From Desmodus rotundus (lineage: Eukaryota > Chordata > Mammalia > Chiroptera > Phyllostomidae), in assembly GCF_022682495.2 (NCBI RefSeq), contig NC_071391.1, forward strand, positions 125,717,896 to 125,781,895: DNA of 64,000 nucleotides, read 5' to 3'. Position numbers and translations under genes: made by a program. The notes under the pieces were generated by a model. That model was given only the letters and a program-made list of their open reading frames with translations. It was not told the origin of the DNA and made no database searches. Shown here piece after piece: positions 48,670 to 62,049 of this stretch; the first letter of the stretch is position 1, and each line of letters begins with the position of its first letter.

Positions 48670-49830
48670 GAACCTGAAGCAGGGTGCAGCCAAGAGGAGG
48701 GCCCCAAGAAGGGATTTGTAATGGGGTCCAGGACTCAGGGTGTCCAGGAAATATTAGAAAAATGTATGTAGGATGTCTTCACCCCCACAGGCCTGAGCCA
48801 GGGGGGATGGGACACATGGAACAGGGCCATTCAGAGCTGTTTTGGGTAGCAAGAGCTTTGCAGCTAACCCCTGGCACAGTCATTTAACATATCTATAACC
48901 TTTAACTGGTTTCATGGATGTGTTAAGTAGCTGTGGCCATGCTTTGAGCCAGGGGGATGGGACCAAATTCCACCCAGGATGGGACTGGGAAGTAACTCCC
49001 CCTGGTTACAGGGCCTGCGTGAGAGCGTAGAGATGATTGGCTCCATGCCATGGGGCCACACCTGCCCAGACTTACTATGGCAGCCCAGTAAAGCTGGAAG
49101 AATACGGGGATGCTGGCAGGTGTAGCTGACTGTAGGAGTCGGAAATGGGGCTGCAAAGGAAGATGGGGACTGGGATTTAAACCTAGGCCCGGCAGCCAAA
49201 GAGGAGACCACGCGGCTCCATAGTAGTGGGGAGGACCACAAGGTTTTGGGGAAGAAGGAGGAGACTACACGGCTCCAAAAGTAAATGGGGAGGAGACCAT
49301 GCGGCTCTGAAGGAAGGAGTGAACCCCGAGACTCTGAAGCAAGTAGATAGATAGAGGTCCATGTGGTTCTGAAGTGGGGAAAAGAGACCACGTGGTTCTG
49401 AAGGAGAGTAGAGAGGACCACGAGGTTTTGGAGTGCTTCTTCTTGCCACGCAGCTTAGGCAGCAGGAGAGACTTTGCTGGGAAGAAAAGGGGAGAGAGGA
49501 CTCTTGCTGGTGGGCCATGAGAAGGTGCCACATGGCTTTGGATTAACTGGAGACTGCAGCAGCCACACAGCTGATGGTGCCAGGAGCCTGAATCACGGAC
49601 TTCTACTTCTTTTCCTGAGACACGGTACCCCAGACTGGGCACAGGGAGAGGGAAGGACTGTGCATCTGTGGGTATTCTAGAGGACTTTAGTATCTTATTG
49701 AAGACATTAGGTCATTACTCCTAAGTTTGTGTAACTTTTAAATAAACAATTCCTTTCCTTTTCACCAGTCTCTGGCATTGAAAGACGTGTTTCCTCTGGC
49801 GGCGGGCATTGCGAACCTAGCAGGTGGGCG
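48670..49830 (+). mobile_element. LTR-like element with internal tandem repeats (tentative)
   Basis: A GC-richer block of about 1.1 kb, unlike its flanks. It contains a 30-bp-type tandem array (49.20-49.44 kb) and a polyadenylation signal AATAAA at 49741. 'ttcctttccttttcaccagt' and 'gacgtgtttcctctggcggc' follow, a layout typical of the R/U5 end of a mammalian LTR. No retroviral coding region is seen beside it. Ends and family are not fixed; no target duplication was found. Confidence 0.4.
49203..49435 (+). repeat. Degenerate ~30-bp tandem repeat, about 8 units
   Basis: Units resemble 'gagaccacgtggttctgaag' plus about 10 purine-rich bases. They begin near 49203, 49231, 49261, 49292, 49326, 49355, 49384 and 49414. 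Two unit types alternate: '..cggctc(c/t)' and '..ggtttt/ggttct'. The long minus-strand ORFs over this region are a product of the repeat. Confidence 0.8.
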
Positions 49831-49979
49831 TGGGGGAAGGAACCTCCAGAGACAGAAAGGGGGAATCCTTTCTGTAATAATTTATCGTGAAGGAACCACC
49901 CCCTGCCTCTTGCTCTGTAACAAACCCATGACTGCAAAGGGACTCAAGGGTGGTGGGGTGGGGGGGTGGGGAGAGTAGG

Positions 49980-50300
49980 GATTTGTATCTGAGTCACCAC
50001 CAACTAGCTTTATGATCTTGGGGTAAGTTTCGTGGCCTCCCTGGACCTCAGATTGCAAATCAGTCACATGGTCTCTTGATTTGAAGTCCCTTTTAGTAAG
50101 GCTAGGAGAGAGGGAAAGAGACATCCTAGGAATATTTTTTCTTAAATTATAGATGGTTTGAGTGGAAAGAGATTTCAAAGATCATTTAATGTAACCTTCT
50201 AGTGAGAAAATTAAGGTCCTAAAGATTAGGTGATTTGCCCAAGGTCCTGCATCTAGTTGAAGGAAGAGCCAGGTCTAGGACCCAGTTTCCGACTTCCAAT
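49980..50300. repeat. Two MIR-like fragments
   Basis: 'caccaccaactagctttatg atcttgggg' (plus orientation, about 50000) and 'agtgagaaaattaaggtcct' with 'ggtgatttgcccaaggtcct' (reverse orientation, about 50200-50300) are MIR-type pieces. Confidence 0.45.
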
Positions 50301-51341
50301 CTAGTCCCTTCTATACTATGCATGGCTGACCCCCATCTCCACCCTCTTTAAAGTCCTGCAAACACTCTAACCCAGCCCTAGTAACTTCAGTAACCCCATA
50401 TCCCACCTTTTTACCTCTGTGTGTGTGTTGATCACTTCTGATTATAATTACAGGACCTAGTGTCTTTCTAACACTCCATTTTAGGTTCTGTGCTAAGCAT
50501 TTTACTTTTAGCATCACATTTAATCCTCTTGGCAAATTTATAGGATGAGTTTTACAACCACCCAGGGTTGAAGATGGAATAGCTGAGGCTTAAAGGATTT
50601 ACATAATTTGCTCCATCACACAGCTAGTAGGTCTAAGAATTAGATTTCAAACTCATCTTTATCTGACTTCCAGACCCACCCACAGCACTTTTCTGTCTGT
50701 GAATCCAATGTTCAGTCATTCTTCCATTCACTGTCCAGGTGCTTACGAGGGACCCACTAGGCCCCAGCACTGCTCTAGGCACTATGTGAAATAAAAAGAA
50801 ACTGAAGTTCTAACTGGAGATGCAAAATCTATAAACATGAACAACTAGAATATAATTCAAGGCAGATCACACTAAAATTGTGTTAAACTATACCCACGAG
50901 AAAAGTTGAGTACCTACTATATGCCAGCTGCAGTGATGGGTACCTGGAAGGTACAACGACAAGGAAGACAGCCCCAACACTCAGACCAGAGGTAAAGACA
51001 TATCGGAGTGCATATAAATAAATGCCTTGTCCCTGATGTGATCAGAGGGGGCTGGGCTTTAGGAATGATTATCTGAGGCATCTTAGGAAAAGAGAGTTAT
51101 CTTCCAAAGGGAAGTGGAAAATGACAAACATGGGTATTTTAGGGAGTTGAAGAAGAGCAGGGGAAGTTTTGGGTCTGAAGTGAATACTTATTAGGCCCAG
51201 GAAGTCCTCCAGGCAGTTTTACCCCCTCAACATCAAAGGACAGGCTCCTTTAAGATGGGAATTTGACTTGCTTCACTGGTCTAGACTGATTCACTCCTTA
51301 GGTTGTTACACATTTATGAAAAAATAGTTTATTTGCATTTC

Positions 51342-51548
51342 TTTTTTTAAAGATTTTATTTATTTATTTTTAGAGAGAGAGGAAGGAAGGGAGAAAAAGA
51401 GGGAAACACTGATGTGAGAGAGAGACATCTATTGGTTGCTCTCGCATGCCCCCAACTGGGGACCCAGCTTGCAACCCTGGCATGTGCCCTGACGGGGAAT
51501 CTGTTCACAGGCCAGCACTCAATCCACCGAGCCACATCAGCCAGGGCT
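51342..51548 (-). mobile_element. Ves SINE with target-site duplication
   Basis: The minus-strand head 'gccctggctgatgtggctcg' lies at the right end and the tail (ttttttaaagattttattta) at the left. Flanks 'tttgcatttct' (about 51332-51342) and 'tttgtatttct' (51550-51560) form a one-mismatch duplication. Part of the tRNA-like B box is missing. Confidence 0.9.
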
Positions 51549-54379
51549 GTTTGTATTTCTCTACTAGATTTCAGAATTATGAAGTCAACTTAAAATCTTC
51601 GAGACAATACATTTAAAATTAGTTTGGTTGGTGACTCAGTTTAGTTTGGTCTGAGGTCTTCAAGTCTCTTCATTGGAGACTGCTTTAAAGTTGTTGAATT
51701 ACGGAGTGAGCATACTACTATCATTAACAGTGAAATCCTTTCTTTCAAAACTGAAGTTGGGTAATGACTTCCTCTCCACCAAACTTTGTGTCCTTCAATC
51801 TTACGATATAGTAAAACAGCAACAACAAACAGGAGTTTCTGGGGAGGGAGGGAGAATCTTTAGATAATTTTCTTTAGACAATTAGCTTTTCTAGCACTGT
51901 AAACAAGCTTTAAAATATTAAAGTATGCCAACTGGCATTGAGGCAATGAAACTAAATGCCCCACCAAGGTCTTCCCCAGTCTTTCAGCATTGAGATACTT
52001 CATGCAGATACTGTTGAAATTGAACAGGTCTTTTACAACATGGCAGGCTTCCGGAGGACCATCTTCCAGGGGCTCCACCTCTACTGAGAGGCTGCTTCTC
52101 TCCACAGGAGTCTGGTACATGTAGTTTTCTCAATTGCCGATGCAAAAATTCCCCCCGACTTAGAGGGCAGTGTGTTGGTAGTTCTGTGGTATGCAATGAT
52201 TTAATGCCCAGAGAGTCTGTTACTATGCAACCAAAGCTAAGGTCAATTATGACTCTTTATCAGTGACCCTCAGCCTCTCTCCTGCCTCTTTCACTGCAGT
52301 CTATTTTGAAGAGCAGACACTTTAACATTTTTAAAGGGAACCAGAATTATCATTCAAATGATAAACTGCCACACAGAAAGACATTCTCTTATGATTCATT
52401 GAAGTGCAGGTCTTGAGGTTATGCATCCCGTCTCACTGTTTATTAGAGATAGTGAAGACAAATAGATGAGGGGACAAGTCAGACGTTGCATATCATAGAT
52501 GCCAAGCTCAACAGAATAATCCGATATTAGTATATGGGCTATATAACCCCACGGGGCAAAAACATGTTTTATTCAGGAAAATGACGAATCAAGTAATTTC
52601 TCTATAGAAAGCCACTTACAGTTCATTTAGAAATTGAATTCATAATCTTTAATAAAGCCTGTTTATATCAACAGTGAAAGAGTTTCAAATAAATAAAACT
52701 GAGAGCAATGATAAGTTAGCTTCCTAGCCTTTATATGTTTATTACATTGTAATCATTCAAACCCACTAAAGTCAAATTTGTTTTACCAATTTCCTAAATT
52801 CAATCCAATGAGTTTCTGGTTCTTACATAAAACCAATTCATATTGTCAAGTGACAGCAAGAAAAATTAATAGCATGCTGGTTCTTACTATCCAAAGGGAC
52901 TGTACTAAGTGTAAGTAATGATATAGGCTTTTACCATCCAGCTACCTATTATTTAAATGTAAGTTCTAGCCACATGCTCTGAAACCCTTAAAGTGGCAAT
53001 GAAATAAAAAGCTGACCCTGGGGAATATGTCATACCAAGTATACTAAAAAGGATCCCTAGGGCCTTAGGAAATAAAGGGCTGTGCTAGACTTTTATTGAA
53101 AAAATCATGATGACAAAACCCTTTGCATTTAAAAATCACTGTTCATCAACATCATTGAATCAATGGCTGGAAATGAATGGAGAGGTGGTCTCATTTTGCT
53201 CTCTGCTGGGCACCTAACTTTAGATAATGCATTCACATCACCAGCTACAAATCAGGTCAGGAGACTATGCTCAGAATATTCCCTAGGACGACAGGGTTCC
53301 TCCTCGGCAGAGGCCCAAGCTGAGCTGAAGCTTGCCGGCTGCTGCCTGCTGAAGACCTACTTCTCGCTGATGTACTGTCAGTCTCTGAGACGCCGGCTTT
53401 CCCCAGAAAATCCAAAATGCTTTCCTTCAAAGGGGCTCAATCACATGCTGTCTTTCTTTGTGCTGGGTCTGCGAAGGCCTCAAAACATTCATTCCTCCAA
53501 AGTCGGCCTTATTGTATGCTATCAGGTATTTTTCTGAACTAGGACTTTCTGACAGAGGTGGCTATTTGAAAGGAGACCTGGGACAGCACAGGGCATGTCT
53601 GAGGCAGGCTCTATATAATCCAGGCGCTTCCTTCATTCCTCTCTGCCTTCAGTTTGAAGTTGAGGGAAGGGAGGGAGGATGAGTGCTCATGGGGGAATGT
53701 GGGAGGAAAGTAAACAGAGCACGTGAACTGCCCAGAGCTGCTGAGAACCCAGAAAGGATTATTTTCTCCTTCCCAATCATGGGGCAAATATTCACAGAGC
53801 GAGACTCTGCATAGCATTTAGCAGCTGAGTAATGGCTCCACAGGCCTCAGACTCAGGGCCATGGGGACCTCTGTTTCCCCTAGCTAGCTAGCCTGAGTGG
53901 GGGTGGGGGGAACAGGGAAAAAGATTTCAGAGGCAGGATGGCCAGGTTTGAATGCTGTGGCCCCACTTAAAGCTGTTGCTTTGAGTGAGTCACTAACACT
54001 CTGAGCTTGTTTCCTCATCACACAGTAAAAGATAACAGCGTCTATGCTGGAGCGTGACTGCCACAGTGAGAGTGAGTACATGTCAAGTGCCTGGCTCCGT
54101 ATGAACGGGCTTTCCGCCGTCCTGCCCCCACTGCCCCCTCCCTTCCCCGACTCCATGTTGGACAGGATGCTCAGCATCCAGCAATGCAGCCAGCCCCTCA
54201 TCACTCTCCTTCCTGGGGGCTTGTCTTATTTCCATATCAAAGTTGCAAGGTCCTTGGGAGCAGCAGGCAGGCAGCTGCATCTTGCTGAGCTCTTCAGGTC
54301 CCCCAGGACCAGCCCCAGCTTTACTGTGGGCTCCTGAATAACATTCAGACTCTTTGTTCAGAAACCAAGGGGAAGCCAG

Positions 54380-54440
54380 TCTTCTCTCTCTCTCTCCCTC
54401 CTGCTCTCTCTCTCTCTCTTTTTTTCTCTCTCTCTCCTCT
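54380..54440. repeat. CT-rich microsatellite
   Basis: Runs of 'ctctctctctctccctcctg' type sequence with a short T6 interruption. Confidence 0.9.
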
Positions 54441-55439
54441 TCTGCTGTAGTCAGGCCTGAAGCCAGAAAAAGCCCAATATCTCCCCCCCCCATCATTTCC
54501 TGCAGCCTCCACACTTCTGAGTGCTCCAGACCAAGGCTGCTACTTTCTCTCCAGCCTCGTGTGCTGAACTCAGTTCATGTTCCCTTAGGGGAGTCATATC
54601 GGGGATCTGAGGGGAGGTCCAGGGAAGGGGAAAAGCAACGCATATGCAGTTTGGAAAGAGAGTTCCCAGCCACTCCTTAGTCTGTCCCTCCCCCTAGCAT
54701 TAAATCAAGACACTGTTTCTGAATCCACAGCACCCCTCCTCCTTGTGGGTGAGATCAGGAGAATGAACTCCCATTACTGAGCACTACTGTGGCCCAGGCA
54801 CGATGCATGATGATTTATAGAGGCTGGTTTAGTTTGCCCTCAGAACATAAGGAAATAAGGTAAATCCTATTGGCTCCATTTTGTTATAGAACAGAAAGAG
54901 TTGTCTGCCCTGTGCTAGCAGAGCCAAACGCTGAACATCAAGAACTGAAGTGAAGAAATACTAGCCATGTTATTGATGAATGGTGCCATCCCAGATAATG
55001 GAAAGCTAATGCTCAAAAGCCCAAACTCCTCCATAGCATGTAGGTTACAGATTATATATGTGGTTTTAGGGGTTTGGGGTCGTGCTGGGAGCTGATTGAT
55101 CAGAGGTGAGGTAAGGGTGATGAATCATTGCTTCAGGTCTTGTGAACAGCTCTGGGGTCTTTTCCAATGGCCTTCTGTCTGGTCTCATGGGGGAATAGCC
55201 AAGGGGTCATTCCACCATAGGGCTCAGGAACTGAAACGTAACTTTGGTTAAAGCGTCATCTTTAACCTACCAGAGAGGTTCAGACCTGTGACCATAAATC
55301 GGGTCCAGGTGACTGTCCTCTGCTGCTCGAGGGTTGCTGACTACTGGGGGAAAGGCTAGGTCCCTGAGGGATATATATGGAGGGAGAGCAGGGGGAATGA
55401 TTTCTAGAGCTAGGATTTAAAACTAAATGTAATCAAAAT

Positions 55440-55560
55440 CATAAGGACTTTCAGTATCAATTTTACAACTGAGGAAACTGAGGTTATGAGAGGTTAAGTC
55501 ACTCCTCCAAGTCACAGGCGGAAAGTGCCAGGGATGTGAGGGCCCTAGGCTGTCTGACTG
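55440..55560 (-). repeat. MIR fragment
   Basis: 'ttttacaactgaggaaactg', 'aggttatgagaggttaagtc' and 'tccaagtcacaggcggaaag' are the reverse complement of the MIR core. Confidence 0.6.
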
Positions 55561-56419
55561 GAGAGCTCACCCCCTCAGCTTCAGCAGGACGCCTCTGATA
55601 GCAGGTGGTGGGGAGAGAGCTGACTCATTGCTTTTGATTCATTCAGTCCTCTTTTCTGCATTAGCATTGCTTCAGCCTAATGAACAAATGTTGCACTATG
55701 CCTTTCTCACTTTGCAAACATCCACATGAGGCTGCTTGCCTGCAAGAGTCACAGCATTTCCAGGTGACATATTGACAGACTGGCTGGCTGGTGAGTAAGT
55801 TAAAAAAGGATGTTAGAGTCCTTAGAAATCATCTGAATTGGGGATTCTTAAACTGGAGTTCAAGGATGGGCCTCAGGGGAATCTCTAAAGCCCTGACTTT
55901 GTATATACATATATTTTCCTAGGGCAAGGCCCAGTTTCATAAGATTCTCAAAACAGTTTTAAGCCCCAAAGGGTTAAGGACTGTGCGTGGTCTGGGCTCC
56001 GGGGGAAGCAGACCTCACGTCCTCAGGCCGGTTCCTGCCATTGCCCCTGAGGCAGTGCAGTTTGTGATTGAGAAAACGCAGAGCTAAATGCCAGAAGCAG
56101 AATCTGAGCTCTGAATCTACTGGCAAACATTTTAAAGACTCATGAATTATTAAAATGGTTAATTAAGTCAACCTTCACCAGAGAATATTTGCTTTTTCTC
56201 CTCATCATTGAGCACACTGTGAAATTTGACTTCCCTTCATTGTTTGCTTAAGCACAAGGTTAGATCCCTTTGTTCTTTCTTTGCTGGTCTGGGAAGAACT
56301 TTGAGTGGCCTGCTGTGTTTAATAGTAGAAGCCTGCTCTGTGTACCTCAGTGTACGTGGCTGGGAGGCTCTCAACCCATTCTTGTTTTCCTTGCTCTCCA
56401 CAATTCAGCTCCATGCAGC

Positions 56420-56745
56420 CAATCTCCGACCTTAATCCCACACCCTCTATTTTGTCAGCCTTTCTACTCAGAGTTCCACATCAGCCATGCCTCTTCCCAC
56501 ATCTTCCCCTCTTACCTGGATAGCCCTCCCCACAGAAGTCAGCATATGTGTGAGGTCACACTGGCCTCCCTGTATCGTGGGGCACTGTTACCAGGTATCT
56601 TTCTCCCTCCCCTCCATACCTAAATCCTACTTTCAGGGCCCCTCTTTGATTCCACATCCTTTATGAAAGTTTCTAGTTATTTTCAGTATGTAAAATTCCT
56701 CTGTTTCCAACTAGATTGTAAGTCCCTTACGGGGGAAGGAACTTA
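56420..56745 (+). repeat. LINE-2-like 3' sequence
   Basis: 'ggcccctctttgattccaca', 'ccaactagattgtaagtccc' and 'ttacgggggaaggaacttat' fit an L2 3' end. The earlier portion is weaker. Confidence 0.5.
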
Positions 56746-57905
56746 TCTTTTTTTTTCTTCTTCTAGTGTATTTACCAACAGGTTTTGTAACAAGCTAGAT
56801 ACCTTATAAAAACTGTATTTATAGGCTTCTCCTCACCTCCATGGTCTTTGAAGTTGCCCACTTGCCAACAGGCTTCATTGCAAAATGAAAATGTAGGGCC
56901 CTGGCCAGGGACAAGGCTATCAATCTCCTACATCCCATAAGACCACAGTCCCAACCCGCTTTCACTAGATGACTTCCCAGGAGATTGCAATCTCCCTGCC
57001 AGTTGTACTCAGTACCTAGGTCAGAGGCCTTCTCTGAGTGGCTGGCCAAATGTCCAGGGCAGGGATCGCTGCCACCTTGCTCCACCATGAGATGCTATCA
57101 TTGTACCCCCAACCCAGACCTTCTCCACCCCTGCGCCCAGGTCCCTGCCAGAAACAGAGGGCAACAGTGGCACACAGGCCAACCCTCAATGATGCAACCT
57201 GGTTGCCACCCCACAGTGGAAAGTGGCAGTAACTATAAGGTATTGGTGAGGAAGGGCAGGCCAGGCTCACCTGGTGGCCAGGGGACAGGGAGCAGACAGT
57301 CAAGAATCATCCAGAGGAGGCAGGAAGACTAGAGTTACAAGAGAGTCAAGGTTCCAAGTCCCTGAGTGCATGCTCTGTTGCCTCATTAGACTTCACTTAC
57401 AGAACCCCAAATGGAAAGTAAAATTACTAACAGTTTTAAGATGGTGAATGACGTGCATTAAACCCCAAGCATGGGGCCCTTCAGAGTGCAAGGCCCTATG
57501 TAATCACACTGGGCATGCACCCATGAAGCCAGCCCTGTTTCCTGAAATTGTTGGCATACCTGTATCTGTGAAAATACAGTGGAACCGTGGGCAATTCACT
57601 TAGGGATTCATAGAGTTACCCTAACAACCATGGATACTACCACTTACCTTATCTACTATTTTGCATGTATACAAGGATTCATGTCTTGGAAATAGAGCTG
57701 TAGGGGATGAGTAAATTGGCCAGTAAAGCACATACTTAATATGTAGCAACCAGATACACAGCTTTGGCAGAAAGTTACTTTTTTTTTTTAAGAGGCTGAT
57801 TTAGCTATGACCTGCAACCCCTTTCTTACCTTCCACAAAATTCAATGATCTTTAATGTTTATCAAAACAGAAATAGTTAAAGCAAAATTTATTCAATTTC
57901 TTTTT

Positions 57906-57975
57906 TCTCCTTCCTTCCTTCCTTCCTTCTTTCCTTCCTTCCTTCCTTCCTTCCTTCCTTCCTTCTTTCCCTCTT
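57906..57975. repeat. (TTCC)n microsatellite
   Basis: About 16 'cctt' tetramers with three 'cttt' variants, in a wider pyrimidine tract. Confidence 0.95.
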
Positions 57976-57999
57976 TCTTTCCTTCACCTCAACAAGAAG

Positions 58000-60000
58000 A
58001 CTAATGCAATGTCACACTTTGGTTTTAAACCCAGTGTTAACTACTGTAAGCTGAAACTGTTTTTCTCTCCCTCACATCCTTAATCCATGACTGTAACTGA
58101 ATATTTATCCTAATAAGATTTTTAAAGGGTTTATTGATCCAACTGGCACTGGCTTGGATCAGATTCCATGATGGGCAATGCTACTTGCTTTGTTTTTTAA
58201 CACAAGCAGACAGTCCCTTCTTCCATAACTGAAGTCTTGATGGAGTGAGGCAGCCTCCAAGAGCTAAATTTATGAGCTGGGCTGGGGCAGGGCCTACTGC
58301 CCATTTGCACTGATGACATCTGGGGAAGGGAACTGGGTGCCTCGGTTGACTCTGAATTTACTTTCTTCACCTGAGCACTCTCAGACTTGGGTGGATGTGT
58401 GTGCCTCACCCAGCACCCAGCTACTGGGTTAACATCTGTGAGCTGCTAATGAGTTGGGGAGTTCTGTGGCCCACAGAAGTGACCTGTACTGTCCCATACT
58501 TGTAACAGAACAAGAGTCTCAGAATGGAAATGAGCTGCTGGCGTGCTGGACAGTTTTGCATTTTGGTGTCTGAATCCTGGGAACAAGTTCCTCTGTGGTT
58601 GCTAGTAGCTACACATCTGCAAGCATTGCCAGGAACAGAGGTATTATTTATCTCTTGGTGTCTACTACATAGTTAGCATTCCATAAAAGCTTATTGAATT
58701 GATATGGCCCGGCCTTTCTCCATTTGCACCTCCAATTCCTCCCTTGAGAATTAATATTAGTATCACTGGCCATATCTTTGCTAGAAATTTTCTATCTAAG
58801 AAAATCTTACTCATTGTTTCACTGGTCTGGGGAAGCCATGGCAGTGTGAACACACTTTCCAGGCTAATGAGAGTCCAGTGGATTTCTTCCTTTCTAGGCT
58901 TCCATTCCCCAGAGGTGACTTAGAATCCTAGGGGCCCATGGAGAAATAGCAAGTGACCCCATTCCTCACTAGCTCAGGAGGTCACTACAAGGACCCATTG
59001 ACCTTTTGTCTGTGGGTCATTTCTCTAAGCTGAAACAAAAAATTAAATTATAGGCCCAAATCCCCATTAAGCCAATATTCATTTTCCCTCTGCTTTCATG
59101 GGAAGCAGTAATAAATCTTGCTTTGTATGGCCTCTGTCTCCTTATTCATTCCTTCTGCTAATAAGATCAAGGCTATTCATGAAATTAGATTACATAATTT
59201 GACTCTCCTCTTTCTAGAAGATTTGGAGCTCTCACTGACCTTTCTTGAAGAAGCAAATATTATTTGGGTTTTTTTTTCACCCAGTGACCTGTGGATATTC
59301 TGTCACTTAAAAAGCAAAAGTAGAAAGAAAGAATGAGATAGAGAAGGCAGGAAAACTGGAAGTCATCTTCTACTAACTAGTTTTGTGGACCCAAACTCTC
59401 TCGGGGCCTCAGTTTCCTTTCTGTGATATTCAGAACTCTGATGAGAAAGCTATCTTTAAAGGTCCCTTTGGCTCTAAAAGGTCTAGATATCTCAGAGGGT
59501 TGAAGACTTCATGGATAGACTGTAATTCTCCGGGCCTACGGAAATTGTTTTCTTGTAATCAGAATTTTTTTTCCTTTTCTTTTTAATAGAATAGAAAAAA
59601 TGAGCTTAGATCATACATTTAGCTGATTTCTTTCTAAACTGCAGGATTCACTTTCTGAAATTGCTGTCTTTTCCTTCAAAAGCCTCAGCAATCCTCAGCC
59701 TTGTTAGCCAGCTCCATTGCTTTCATGTTAGGTCTGTGAAATAAGGAAGCCTTTTACAGTAGACTTGAAATGAGCAGTGACAGACAGGGGCTTGACGGAA
59801 GAGGCCCTCTGCACAAACCCTCTCAGAGGCCAAGACCACTCCCCTTCCATCGTCTTCTAACATCCAGAACCCTATCCAGAAGCTGAGTGACGAGAACGCG
59901 GTTTGCCAATCAAGCCACCGAGAACAATTTTTTAAGTGACTATTGCATGCATTAAACTGTTGCTCCCTCATGTTTACAACCCTAACAATCATACAAGCTT
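58000..60000. other. Intergenic sequence, no gene recognised
   Basis: No exon-like or repeat family recognised with confidence. ORFs are 60-89 codons and unremarkable. Confidence 0.45.
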
Positions 60001-60007
60001 TAGTTAG

Positions 60008-60033
60008 TTTTGTTTTGTTTTGTTTTGTTTTTA
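60008..60033. repeat. (TTTTG)n microsatellite
   Basis: Five 'ttttg' pentamers in a row. Confidence 0.85.
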
Positions 60034-60209
60034 ATCCTCACCTGACGATATACACACTGATGCTAGAGAGAGAAGACAGAGAAACATTAATCACCTCCCA
60101 CTAAGGCCAGCCTTAGTTTTTAAAATCAGAGAAAGCTATGTTACTAGGATTGAAGGACATTTTCATAAAAGGAGATCATGTCAGATGATTCTAGAGAATA
60201 AGAACATGG

Positions 60210-60440
60210 ACTACAGTGGTCAGAATAGGTCTGAGTTCTGAATCCACCATTTTCTAGCTATATAAGCTTTAAGTTCCCTGACTTTCTATGTCCTCATACA
60301 TAAAACAGAGATAATAAATACTACCTACTTCATAGTATGGGACAAAGAGTAATTGAATTAGATTATGGAAAGGGCTTAGCACCATGCCTGGCACATAGTA
60401 ATTGCACAATAGATACAGTTATTATTAACAGTGATACTGC
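60210..60440 (+). repeat. MIR SINE copy
   Basis: 'ttctgaatccaccattttct', 'acagagataataaatactac', 'aagggcttagcaccatgcct' and 'ggcacatagtaattgcacaa' follow MIR order closely. Confidence 0.75.
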
Positions 60441-61787
60441 ATTAATAATACATAAGTGAAATAATCCTTGCTTGCCCTAATCCAGAGAAGCAACAGTGGC
60501 CTCAGGTATTACATGCCGTTCTGAGCTTCTCTTGAGTTCCTTAGGCAAAGTAAAGTGGGAAAATGCCATCTGTTTCAATCATTGAACATCATGGTAAATT
60601 TCTTTGAAATACCACAAATTATGTTTTAATGTATACATTTCTTTCTTCAGAGATAGAGAATAAAAGAATTTAAAAAAAATTTTTTAATTAAGTTCTTTAA
60701 AAATAGAAAGAAAGAATGATTTTTGGCCCTTTGTTTATGACATGGGTGAGTCTGAACTGTCACCCTTGGGTAGGATTGACACTCTGGCTATATAGCCAGC
60801 TGGATGGTAGTGAACCCCAAGAAGAGAAGAAACGTGGACTGTCGCAGGTTGTGGCACCATATGGCCTAAAACGGCCCAGGATATAGTAATGCTTGTCAGA
60901 CTGAATGCATCTATTCTTCTGTCATTCTCAATGCCTAGAGATCTGATAGTGTCTTAAACCCAGGGAGCCAGGGACTCATCCTGAGTGGGGATGAGGCCTG
61001 GTGAAACAGCAGTCCTACTTTGTACTTGAGAATTCAGATCCACGTTGAGATGAAGCTCAAATACTCCTTTGGGTCAAGGTGTAGCCCAAAAGGCCCAAGG
61101 GGATTTGTGTTCAGGTTTGAATCTGTCCCCCCTCCTGACCAAAGCCAATGTGGTGTCAGCAAATACCCATCAGAGGGTCCCTAATACAGTTTGCTGATAT
61201 TATGGAATCAACAGCAGATTCAATATGGGCCCCTGTCAGGCAGGAGTGGATAAACACAGACGTGCAGAAACTTTACCGAGATTGGCTCCGAATTGTGAAA
61301 TGTCACAGTCTGAGCTATGGCCCAAGCAACCCTTGGAACACGTTCACCCAGCTGGCTAGCTAGATCTGGAACAATCCAGAGATGACATAAGTGGAAAAAG
61401 GGAAATTTTCTCCTCCCAGATGTGAAATAGAAGATAGAGAGACCCAGCCAGTCACTCAGGTACAGCAAGAGGTTATTTGAATTGAGGGGGGAAAAAGGTA
61501 TCATGTAAATCATAACTAAATTATTGAACAGTAGAACAGGAAATGTGTATGCAGATAAGTGAAGCCTCCATTAATGCTTCAGTGTATTCATCAGAAGAGA
61601 TTTCAATTAACCTGATGAAACCAAGGCAATCACAGTAGGATGAAGAGACAGATAATCTCCTGTTGTTTCCGACAGCAATTTATGATGGAGTTGTTTTAGG
61701 GGAAAGCCTAGATGGGAATTAACCCAAAATATTTTATATTAGGATTAAAACAACAACAAAAAAAAACCCCTAAAGACAGTGGTTCCC

Positions 61788-61954
61788 AAACTTAGCTAGA
61801 CATTTGAATAATTTAGGGATCTATTAAAAGTTCCAAAGCCCCAGGCCACTCCACAGACCAATTACATCCCAATCTCTATGGTGGGATACAGGCATTAGCA
61901 GTTTTCAAAACTCTTCATTGATTCCAAGGTGCAGACAAGTTTGGGAACCACTGT
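61788..61954. mobile_element. MER5A-like hAT-Charlie MITE
   Basis: The left end 'cagtggttcccaaacttagc' and the right end 'caagtttgggaaccactg' are inverted copies. The interior has 'gccccaggccactccacaga' and 'ccaattacatcccaatctct' as in MER5A. Length is about 167 bp. Confidence 0.8.
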
Positions 61955-62049
61955 AGTAAACATGATGCTTCTTGGAGACATGTTTGGAAATGGCATGTTA
62001 GGTTAAAGAAAAATAAATACAGTCATTTAAAAATGGCAGGAAATTAGCT

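Larger units (their letters stand above)
51549..56225. other. Intergenic sequence, no gene recognised
   Basis: About 4.7 kb. The longest ORFs (up to 143 codons around 54.1-54.5 kb) overlap a CT repeat and look accidental. An 86-codon minus-strand ORF at 51860-52120 is discussed in the findings. I saw no Ves SINE from here to the right edge. Confidence 0.5.

Noticed and set aside
48912..49642. Minus-strand ORFs of 116-169 codons
   Set aside because: They run through the ~30-bp tandem array and reflect its periodicity; successive frames give similar repetitive text, so no protein is supported.
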